Part shown: positions 1-5,784 of the stretch, in pieces
Position numbering within the stretch: the stretch's first letter is position 1
Layout: every line of letters starts with the position of its first letter
Assembly: GCA_020851915.1 (NCBI GenBank)
Contig: JADZBT010000092.1
Coordinates: 1 to 17,910, forward strand
Reading direction: 5' to 3'
Origin: Alphaproteobacteria bacterium
Lineage (GTDB): Bacteria; Pseudomonadota; Alphaproteobacteria; Rickettsiales; RI-342
Length of the DNA: 17,910 bases
Position numbers and translations under genes: made by a program
The notes under the pieces: model-generated
Seen by the model: the letters and a program-made list of their open reading frames with translations, nothing else
Told to the model about the DNA's origin: nothing
Database searches by the model: none

Positions 1-317
1 ACTGCCAGATAATTCCGGTGCTCAAATCCGTATTTCTCTTCCATCCATACTGCCGTTTCGGTCGGGATGTCGCCTGCGCCGGAGTGGATGATGATACCGT
101 AATCGCGGAAATCCACCGGTTCGTCGCCGTCGAGTGCTTTGCGGAAGGCGTCCAGCCGGGCGTAATGCACGGCGATATAGGCATATCCCATCTCACCGTC
201 GGTATCCGGGCCGCGATAGAGCAGCAGGCAGAACACGTCGTTCGCCAGCGTCGACCCGGAAAATCCCAGCGCCGATCCCGATGTCTTGTTGCCGCCGACG
301 AGGTTGGTGAAGGACAT
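1..317 (-). CDS. Hypothetical protein, N-terminal 105 residues (runs off window)
   Basis: Reading the minus strand from an ATG at 315-317 gives an open frame that continues past the left edge of the window. It starts MSFTNLVGGNKTSGSALGF and contains a predicted beta-rich stretch (VFCLLLYRG, GYAYIAVHY) followed by DFRDYGIIIHSGAGDIP. I do not recognise the family. An in-frame TGA lies 18 nt before the ATG, so no upstream start is available. No convincing Shine-Dalgarno precedes the ATG. The 23 nt before the start are followed by an 84-bp palindromic element and then by a good sigma70-like promoter, so the mRNA leader would be mostly that hairpin element. The coding side is favoured over the opposite frame by protein-like composition and by the promoter. 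C-terminus and full length are not visible. Confidence 0.65.
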   Translation of the reverse strand, partial: MSFTNLVGGNKTSGSALGFSGSTLANDVFCLLLYRGPDTDGEMGYAYIAVHYARLDAFRKALDGDEPVDFRDYGIIIHSGAGDIPTETAVWMEEKYGFEHRNYLA

Positions 318-340
318 AAACTGACAACGTACTCACATTA

Positions 341-424
341 TTGTCATCCCGGCGAAGGCCGGGATCTCATGCATCCGCATGCGTGCATGGAGAGATAAGA
401 TCCCGGCCTTCGCCGGGATGACAA
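341..424. repeat. 84-bp palindromic element with perfect 26-bp terminal inverted repeats (family A)
   Basis: The ends 341-366 and 399-424 are perfect 26-bp inverted copies. Each arm is itself a hairpin: CCCGGC-GAAG-GCCGGG on the left and CCCGGC-CTTC-GCCGGG on the right, followed or preceded by GATC. The centre is 32 bp and contains ATGCATCCGCATGCGTGCAT. A diverged second copy lies at 12436-12517. The structure resembles a REP/BIME or MITE-like intergenic element; no transposase is nearby. It forms most of the predicted 5' UTR of the gene at 1-317. Confidence 0.85.
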
Positions 425-428
425 CTAA

Positions 429-457
429 TCTATAGGCCAGAGACGCCGCGTTGCCAA
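429..457 (-). promoter_or_regulatory. Sigma70-like promoter for the 1-317 gene
   Basis: On the minus strand TTGGCA (452-457) and TATAGA (429-434) are separated by exactly 17 bp. That is 5/6 and 4/6 matches to the -35 and -10 consensus. The predicted start of transcription is near 422, essentially at the outer edge of the palindromic element at 341-424. It lies just beyond the stop codon of the 100-aa gene. Confidence 0.5.
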
Positions 458-461
458 GCCC

Positions 462-764
462 CTACCGCATTCCGCCGCGCTGGCGGAGGGCGCGGAGTTT
501 GGTGAGGAGTTTGTTGAGCAAGGGTTCGTCTGCGCCTTGCGCGGCGACGAGGTTTCCCTCGGCCTGCCCGACCGCCTGCTCGACGAGCAGGCGCAGCTTC
601 TGCGCGGCGCTTCCTACCAGCGGCTCGTGGACTCCCCCCAGTTTTTCCTTCAGCTTCACGAAGGTCATCAGCAGGTACATCAAACCTTCCTTATGCTCCA
701 CAGGCCCGTCGAAATTGGCGGCGCTGGGAGCGGGGGGCGGCGTATCGTCGTTGGGGAACACCAT
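462..764 (-). CDS. Hypothetical protein, 100 aa, downstream of SDR
   Basis: The ATG at 762-764 follows the SDR stop codon by only 3 bp, and AGAAGG inside the SDR 3' end sits 8 nt before it, so the two are very likely co-translated in one operon. The product has a proline/alanine-rich N-terminus (residues 8-20), then an amphipathic, probably helical region (about 28-70) and a basic C-terminus ending LRALRQRGGMR. There is no signal peptide, no membrane segment and no motif that I recognise. Overlapping plus-strand frames lack a ribosome binding site and are judged to be shadows. Function unknown; the linkage to an oxidoreductase is the only contextual clue. Confidence 0.65.
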   Translation of the reverse strand: MVFPNDDTPPPAPSAANFDGPVEHKEGLMYLLMTFVKLKEKLGGVHEPLVGSAAQKLRLLVEQAVGQAEGNLVAAQGADEPLLNKLLTKLRALRQRGGMR

Positions 765-767
765 GGA

Positions 768-1553
768 TTAAGCCTTCTCCGGCATCATCGCTAGCAGCCG
801 GTCGGTGAGTGCCACGGGCAAGGCACGGAGCAGCCACAGCATCGCATACATGGGGAAGGGGAACGCGATGCGCGCTTTGTTGCGCGCCAATCCGCGCCGG
901 ATGATGCGCGCGGCCTTCGCGGCGTCCATGATGAAGGGCATGGGAAAGCGGTTGACGTCGGTCATCGGCGTGCGGATGAAACCGGGGCAGATGACGGACA
1001 CTTCCACGTTATCGTTCCGCAACCAGCCGCGCAGGCCCTCGCCATAGGCCAGCACGGCGGCCTTGCTCGCGGAATAGGCGGGCGCACCGGGCATGCCGCG
1101 CAGGCCTGCGAGCGAACTCATAATGGCGATCTGCCCATGGCGGCGCGTCTGCATGTAGGGGATGATGGGCAATACGGTGTTGAGTACACCATCGAGATTC
1201 GCGGCGAAGATCGCACGCGCCTGTTTCTCGGATTCCGTGCCACCTGCCGTGCCCGCCGAGATGCCCGCGTTGGCGATGACCAGCTCCAGCGGCGCATCGT
1301 AATTGACCTTGAGTATCCAGTCTTCCATCGCCGCGCTGTCGGTGACGTCGATGCAGGCGGTCGTGACCCGCGCGCCGCGCGCGCCGCAGCGTGCGGCGAC
1401 CTCCGCCAGCCGGTCGGCATTCCGGGCGCACAGGAAGAGCTGTACGCCGGGCGCGGCATAGGCTTCCGCCAGTGCTGCGCCGATGCCACTGCTGGCGCCG
1501 GTAATTAAAATGGAACGCGGGTTCTGCATGCGGGAATGATTAACCGTTGTCAT
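768..1553 (-). CDS. Short-chain dehydrogenase/reductase (classical SDR)
   Basis: A 261-aa classical SDR, a soluble NAD(P)-dependent oxidoreductase with a Rossmann fold. Visible motifs are the cofactor loop TGASSGIG (18-25), NAG (95-97) and the catalytic set N119, S147, Y160 and K164 with YSASK in the expected spacing. R44 and N45 after the second beta strand (LCARN) suggest an NADP preference; this is inference. The C-terminus (FPMYAMLWLLRALP) is hydrophobic and may associate with membrane or lipid. The substrate cannot be read from sequence. The start may be the ATG at 1553 or the one at 1529 (MQNPRSILITG); neither has a strong ribosome binding site. It is divergent from gmk, whose -35 overlaps this start codon, and is followed within 3 bp by the 100-aa gene. 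Confidence 0.9.
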   Translation of the reverse strand: MTTVNHSRMQNPRSILITGASSGIGAALAEAYAAPGVQLFLCARNADRLAEVAARCGARGARVTTACIDVTDSAAMEDWILKVNYDAPLELVIANAGISAGTAGGTESEKQARAIFAANLDGVLNTVLPIIPYMQTRRHGQIAIMSSLAGLRGMPGAPAYSASKAAVLAYGEGLRGWLRNDNVEVSVICPGFIRTPMTDVNRFPMPFIMDAAKAARIIRRGLARNKARIAFPFPMYAMLWLLRALPVALTDRLLAMMPEKA

Positions 1554-1576
1554 CTATTTCTTATTGTGGTTTTAAT
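1547..1576 (+). promoter_or_regulatory. Sigma70-like promoter for gmk
   Basis: TTGTCA (1547-1552) and TTTAAT (1571-1576) are separated by 18 bp, each a 5/6 match to consensus. Transcription would start near 1583, giving a leader of about 30 nt that carries the AAAAGGAG ribosome binding site of gmk. The -35 overlaps the start codon of the divergent SDR gene, so the two genes may interfere with each other. Confidence 0.5.
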
Positions 1577-1613
1577 GCCCTACGGGTGCGCCCGCAATGG
1601 GAAAAGGAGCCAC

Positions 1614-2255
1614 ATGTCCGATATACTCCACCGCCGTGGTCTGATGTTCGTGCTCTCTTCGCCCTCGGGCGCGGGAAAGACCACCGTCTCGCGCCGCCTG
1701 CTCGCGCGCGATCCCAACTTGCAGATCTCTATTTCCGTTACCACGCGCACGCGCCGTCCCAGCGAGGTCGACGGCGAGGATTATTACTTTATCGACGAAA
1801 AAGAATTCAGCCGCATGACGATGAATCAGGAGCTGCTGGAATATGCGCGGGTGTTCGGGAATTTCTACGGTACGCCCAAAGCGCCCGTGGAGCGCGCGCT
1901 CGATGAGGGCAGGGACGTGCTGTTCGACATCGACTGGCAGGGCACGCGGCAGCTTCGCAGCAACAAGAACAGCCGCCGCGATCTGGTGAGCGTGTTCATC
2001 CTTCCGCCCTCGATGGACGAGCTGGAACGCCGCCTCCGCACCCGCGCGCAGGACAGCGACGCCGTGGTGAAGGAACGCATGGCCAAGGCCAAGGACGAGA
2101 TCAGCCATTGGGACGAATATGATTACGTGGTGGTGAACGAGGATCTGGAAAAGACGCTGGAAACGGTAAGCGCTATCCTCAACGGCGAGCGCCACCACAA
2201 GAAGCGCCAGAAGATCCGTATCCAGCAGTTCGTCGATGCGCTTTGTAAGGAATGA
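1614..2255 (+). CDS. gmk: Guanylate kinase
   Basis: A 213-aa cytoplasmic enzyme that phosphorylates GMP to GDP with ATP, in purine salvage and GTP/dGTP supply. The P-loop is SPSGAGKTT (residues 16-24). The GMP-binding region includes SVTTRTRRPSE (41-51) and GEDYYFI (54-60), and DIDWQG marks the later nucleotide-binding strand. The length is typical for the family (about 205-215 aa). The start at 1614 is chosen because AAAAGGAG lies 5 nt upstream and homologous sequence begins here; the frame is open further upstream, but that part (MINRCHLFL...) does not resemble the family. Many alphaproteobacteria have yicC next to gmk; here the neighbour is an SDR. The stop codon abuts a GC-rich palindromic element. 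Confidence 0.95.
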   Translation: MSDILHRRGLMFVLSSPSGAGKTTVSRRLLARDPNLQISISVTTRTRRPSEVDGEDYYFIDEKEFSRMTMNQELLEYARVFGNFYGTPKAPVERALDEGRDVLFDIDWQGTRQLRSNKNSRRDLVSVFILPPSMDELERRLRTRAQDSDAVVKERMAKAKDEISHWDEYDYVVVNEDLEKTLETVSAILNGERHHKKRQKIRIQQFVDALCKE

Positions 2256-2260
2256 TGGAA

Positions 2261-2360
2261 GCTCCCTCCCCCGCAGGGGGAGGGTTGGGGTGGGGGCATT
2301 ATATGTTCCATAGAGGCCAACTGCGCTCCCCTCCCAGCCTCCCCCCTATGGGAGGAGGAG
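2261..2360. repeat. GC-rich two-hairpin element (family C), diverging units
   Basis: The first unit (2261-2297) is a hairpin, CCCTCCCCC-gca-GGGGGAGGG, followed by TTGGGGTGGGGGC. The second unit (from about 2326) is the opposite orientation: CCCCTCCCAGCCTCCCCCC, then TATGGGAGGAGG. The same units occur at 4395-4479 and 17837-17910. The right end supplies GGAGGAGGA directly before the GTG start of the O-antigen ligase-like gene. The frame through the repeat is open, so it can also be read as a Gly/Pro-rich N-terminal extension of that gene. Confidence 0.75.
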
Positions 2361-3583
2361 TGTCGCTTCTCCGTCTCAACGCATTCCATATACTGACCCC
2401 CATTGTATTGCTTGCGCCGCCGCTCGCGCTGGCGGCGGGGCTGGCGATGACGCCGCTGCTCATTCTCGCGGTGGTGCTGGCAGCGCAGCCGCTCTATAGC
2501 CACCGGGCGCTGATCCATTCGGTGCGTTCGCCGCTCATCGGGTTGCCGCTGTGCTGGATGCTGCTGAGTGCCCTCTGGGCGGTGGATGTGGCGGATGCGT
2601 TGAACCTGTGGTGGCGGCTGGCATTCATTTTCCTGTCAGGCGCAATGCTTGCGGAGGTAAGTGGCCTCAAATCCTTTACCCCGCAGCATTCCGTGGAACG
2701 CATGGCCGTTATCGGCATTGCCATTGCCTGTGCGCTGGCGGCGATCGCGGGCATCGGGCATGGCGTGCTCATCCGGCCCGTGCTGGCGATGTTCGGGCAT
2801 GAATTTCTGGGACACGAGCTCAATCGCGGCGCGACGGTGATGGCGGTGTTGGTCTGGCCCGCCGCGCTGGCGGCGTGGCAGATGAACCATCGGAAATTGG
2901 CCTATGCGCTGCCGGTCATCGTGCTGGCGGTGCTGCTGCCGCTGGAGAGCCTTTCCGCCGTGGTAGGGCTCTCGGCGGCCATTGCTGTGGCGGCGTTGGC
3001 GCTAGGCTTGCGCGAACGCGCGCTGCGCTGGATAGGCGTGGCGGTGCTGCTGGGAATTCTTGTGACGCCGTTCATTCTCTATTTCGGTATCGATACCGTG
3101 CAGATGTCCGATGCCACCGAACGGAAGATACCGGCGACGGCACTGCATCGTATTTACATCTGGGAGTTCGCGTCGCATAAGGCGGCGGAGCATCCGGTGC
3201 TCGGTTGGGGACTCGACAGCTCACCGTCCATTCCCGGGCATGAGCAGGAATATATCCCCGGCTCCGGGCTGAAACTGCTGCCGCTGCATCCGCATAACAG
3301 CATCCTGCAGCTCTGGCTGGAGCTGGGGGCGGTGGGTGTGCTGCTGTTCACCGGGTTCGTGGGGACGTTGCTGCACCGCGCTACCGCCGCGCCATTGGCG
3401 TTGCAGGAAAAGACCTGCGCGGTGGCGATGCTGGTCACCTATCTGGTGGTGGGGCTTACGGCCTACGGCGTCTGGCAGGAATGGTGGGTGGCGACGGGGT
3501 TCATGGCGGCGGCGCTGATGCGCTACCTCATCACGCCGGCCGAAGTCGCGCATATGCAGTACTTAGCGCGCAAAACTCTGTGA
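2360..3583 (+). CDS. O-antigen ligase/polymerase family membrane protein (Wzy_C type)
   Basis: A 407-aa polytopic inner-membrane protein with about 10-12 hydrophobic segments. The C-terminal half carries the Wzy_C signature LHPHNSILQLWLELGAVG (H310 and H312), preceded by a periplasmic loop with GWGLDSSPSIPG. Members join O-antigen or other glycans to lipid A-core (WaaL) or polymerise repeat units (Wzy); the family does not separate the two by sequence alone. The start is uncertain. A GTG at 2360 has GGAGG 4 nt upstream and begins VSLLRLNAFHILTPIVLL; an in-frame ATG at 2252 overlaps the gmk stop, but the 36 residues in between are encoded by a repeat element, so I prefer 2360. The 3' end overlaps rsmA tail-to-tail by 53 bp. 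Linkage to LPS transport genes fits an LPS role. Confidence 0.8.
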   Translation: MSLLRLNAFHILTPIVLLAPPLALAAGLAMTPLLILAVVLAAQPLYSHRALIHSVRSPLIGLPLCWMLLSALWAVDVADALNLWWRLAFIFLSGAMLAEVSGLKSFTPQHSVERMAVIGIAIACALAAIAGIGHGVLIRPVLAMFGHEFLGHELNRGATVMAVLVWPAALAAWQMNHRKLAYALPVIVLAVLLPLESLSAVVGLSAAIAVAALALGLRERALRWIGVAVLLGILVTPFILYFGIDTVQMSDATERKIPATALHRIYIWEFASHKAAEHPVLGWGLDSSPSIPGHEQEYIPGSGLKLLPLHPHNSILQLWLELGAVGVLLFTGFVGTLLHRATAAPLALQEKTCAVAMLVTYLVVGLTAYGVWQEWWVATGFMAAALMRYLITPAEVAHMQYLARKTL

Positions 3584-4382
3584 TGGAGAGATTCTCCGCC
3601 CGCCGCGTGCCGTCGATGCCCGCAGCGGTGAGCAATGCTTCCGTATCCACGCCGAGCGACTTCAGGCTGCCGCGCAGCATCTTGCGGCGCTGGCCGAAAG
3701 CGGCGTTGCACACCGTGGAGAGCGTGCGGTAATCGGCGGGTGCGACCGGCGTCTTGCGCGGGATAATGGATACGACCGTGGAGGTCACCTTGGGCGCGGG
3801 CGTGAATGCGCCCGGCGGGATGTCGAACAGCGGGTATGCCTCGCACAGCCATTGCGTCATCACCGAGAGCTTGCCGTAGGCTTTGCAGTCGGGGGTGGCG
3901 GTGATGCGGCCCGCGACCTCTTTCTGGAACATCAGGGTGAAGCTTTCGAAGAGGCTGGCCTTCTCCAGCCACTTGAAGAGCAGCTGGGTGGAAATATTGT
4001 AGGGCAGGTTGGCCACGATCTTGATGGGCGGCGGGCAGAGCGCGGATTCATCCACGGTGAGCGCATCGGCCTCATGCACTTCCAGTATGCCCGGAGCGGC
4101 GGCGGAGAGCTCGGCAAGGGCGGCGATGGCGCGGGAGTCCTTCTCCAGCGCAATGATCCGTCGCGCGCCGCATTCCAGCAATCCGCGCGTGAGGCCGCCG
4201 GGGCCGGGGCCGACCTCGATAACGGTGCACCCCGACAGGTCACCCGCGCTGCGAGCGATTTTTTTCGTGAGGTTGAGGTCGAACAGGAAGTTCTGGCCAA
4301 GTGACTTGCGCGGCGCAAGGTCATATTTGGCGACTGTCGCGCTGAGGGAAGGGAGATGAGAGAGGTCAGGAGGTGTGGACAT
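3531..4382 (-). CDS. rsmA: 16S rRNA (adenine(1518)-N(6)/adenine(1519)-N(6))-dimethyltransferase
   Basis: A 283-aa KsgA/RsmA methyltransferase that dimethylates two adjacent adenines in the 3' terminal hairpin of 16S rRNA using S-adenosylmethionine, late in 30S assembly. Visible motifs: LGQNFLFD (28-35), the SAM-binding motif I EVGPGPGG (56-63), acidic E80 in motif II, D106 (EADAL), and the catalytic NLPYN (125-129). The C-terminal domain (GAFTPAPKVTSTVV, FGQRRKMLRGSLKSL) is complete. The ATG at 4382 lacks a strong ribosome binding site; GGAT lies 8 nt upstream. It is the last gene of lptD-surA-rsmA, separated from surA by a palindromic repeat instead of the often-present pdxA. The 3' 53 bp overlap the convergent O-antigen ligase-like gene. 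Confidence 0.95.
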   Translation of the reverse strand: MSTPPDLSHLPSLSATVAKYDLAPRKSLGQNFLFDLNLTKKIARSAGDLSGCTVIEVGPGPGGLTRGLLECGARRIIALEKDSRAIAALAELSAAAPGILEVHEADALTVDESALCPPPIKIVANLPYNISTQLLFKWLEKASLFESFTLMFQKEVAGRITATPDCKAYGKLSVMTQWLCEAYPLFDIPPGAFTPAPKVTSTVVSIIPRKTPVAPADYRTLSTVCNAAFGQRRKMLRGSLKSLGVDTEALLTAAGIDGTRRAENLSITEFCALSTAYARLRPA

Positions 4383-4394
4383 ACGGATGGATCC

Positions 4395-4479
4395 GGCCCC
4401 TCACCCTAACCCTCTCCCTATGGGAGAGGGAATACCGAAGCTCCTTCTCCCATAGGGAGAAGGCGGGGGATGAGGGGCC
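4395..4479. repeat. 85-bp two-hairpin element (family C), converging units
   Basis: The termini GGCCCCTCA and TGAGGGGCC are perfect inverted repeats. Inside are two hairpins with TATGGGAGAGGG-type stems: CCCTCTCCC-ta-tGGGAGAGGG and CCTTCTCCC-atag-GGGAGAAGG. The second hairpin keeps pairing although its stem sequence differs from the first. It fills almost the whole surA-rsmA intergenic space (4383-4496). Confidence 0.8.
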
Positions 4480-4496
4480 TGTGGATGCAATATTAC

Positions 4497-5765
4497 TCAC
4501 AGCCGGATCTCGATGAAGGCGTCGCGGCGCAGGTCGCGCATGAAGCGGCGGGCTTCGAGCGCCATCTTTTTCTGTACCAGCACCTCGCGTACCTGACTGA
4601 CGTTCACCAGCGTGTTGCCGGCCTCAATGCGCTCGCACACGGTCATCAGGTGAATGCCCAGCTCCGTGCGGAACGGTTTGGAAATCTCGCCTGCCTTGAG
4701 CGTGCCGACGATCTTTTTCACGCCCGGATGCAGCGATTTCAACTGCACGCGGCCGAGATCCCATTTCGCGGGCATGGTCATGCCCCGCGCCGCCGCCTCG
4801 AAATCCTTGCAGCCGGAGATGCGCGCTGCGGTGTCGCGTGCCTTGGCGATCGCCGCATCGACATTCTCCTGCGGGCTGTTGGCCGCCAGCGGGAATACGA
4901 TCTGGCGCAGCAGCACTTCGCTCTCGTCCGGAGAGGCTTTCACGGCCTGACGGCGGTCGATGAGCTTCACGATGTGGTAGCCGTCGATCATGCGGATGGG
5001 GGCCACGACCTCACCCTGTTTGGCGAACTGCACGGCCTTCTTCACCTCGTTGGGAAGCTGCTCCACCCGCTGCCACGATGCATCGGGTTCGCCGGTTCCG
5101 GAGAATTGCTTGGCGAGTTTCGAGAAATCCGCGCCGTCTTTTATTTCTTTCACCAGTTTATTGGACAGCTCCTGCGCGTCCGCCTCGGCGCTGGGCTCCG
5201 CGACCGGAAGGGTGAACTCCGCCAGCTTTATCTCGGTGACGTTCTGCGCGCCGCCGATGGTTTCCAGCGCCTCGTTCACTTCGCTTTCCGCCACGCGCAC
5301 CTTGGGCTGGATTCGGCTACCCAGCAGCTTGTTCCAGACGATCTGCGCCTCGATCTGCCGTTCCATCGCGCTGCGGGTGATATGATTGTGGGCGAGGAAG
5401 GCGTCCATGCCGCCCGCATGCCCGGAATTCTCTTTCTCGATGGAGGCGATCGCGGCGTTCAGCTCATCGCGCGAAACGGAGATGCTGGCGCTGGATGCCG
5501 CCTGCTTTTGCAGGCTCTCGTCGATCAGGGTACGCATCAGCTGCGGAACCAGATGCTGGCGCACTTCCGGCGAATCCTTCAGGCCGGACAGGGCGATCAC
5601 CAGCTGCATACGCTCCTGAATGTCATTGGAGGTAATAATGTCTTCATTGACGACCGCCGCGATGCCGTAGCTCTTGGCCTTCCCGTCGGAGTCTTCCGCC
5701 CGCGCGGGAACGTTCCATGCCAGAAGCGGCATCAGGAGCAGCAGTGAAAGCATCAGGTATCGCAT
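4497..5765 (-). CDS. surA: Periplasmic chaperone / peptidyl-prolyl isomerase SurA
   Basis: A 422-aa exported protein. Residues 1-23 form a signal peptide (MRYLMLSLLLLMPLLAWNVPARA). The N-terminal chaperone domain starts with the typical IAAVVNEDIITSNDIQERMQL. Two parvulin (PpiC-like) domains follow: the first around EIKLAEFTLPV...GYHIVKLIDRR, the second around EVLLRQIVFPL...GIHLMTVCER, then the C-terminal helix (VLVQKKMALEARRFMRDLRRDAFIEIRL) that packs on the N-domain in the E. coli protein. Length matches the family (428 aa in E. coli). The start at 5765 is preferred: AAGAGG lies 9 nt upstream and the signal peptide begins there; the frame is open 27 codons further but overlaps the lptD end. 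SurA folds outer-membrane proteins including LptD, encoded 19 bp upstream, so co-expression is logical. Confidence 0.93.
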   Translation of the reverse strand: MRYLMLSLLLLMPLLAWNVPARAEDSDGKAKSYGIAAVVNEDIITSNDIQERMQLVIALSGLKDSPEVRQHLVPQLMRTLIDESLQKQAASSASISVSRDELNAAIASIEKENSGHAGGMDAFLAHNHITRSAMERQIEAQIVWNKLLGSRIQPKVRVAESEVNEALETIGGAQNVTEIKLAEFTLPVAEPSAEADAQELSNKLVKEIKDGADFSKLAKQFSGTGEPDASWQRVEQLPNEVKKAVQFAKQGEVVAPIRMIDGYHIVKLIDRRQAVKASPDESEVLLRQIVFPLAANSPQENVDAAIAKARDTAARISGCKDFEAAARGMTMPAKWDLGRVQLKSLHPGVKKIVGTLKAGEISKPFRTELGIHLMTVCERIEAGNTLVNVSQVREVLVQKKMALEARRFMRDLRRDAFIEIRL

Positions 5766-5784
5766 GGGAATATGCCTCTTGGGT

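Noticed and set aside
18..398. Plus-strand frame of 126 aa at the left end
   Set aside because: It lies opposite the partial minus-strand gene and its last 20 residues are read from the palindromic element, as in the similar spurious frame at 12461-13156 (both give HPG-GRDLMHP).
4470..5747. Long plus-strand frame (425 aa) opposite surA
   Set aside because: It is antisense to a well-supported surA, starts within a repeat, has histidine/arginine-rich composition typical of an antisense shadow and no ribosome binding site.
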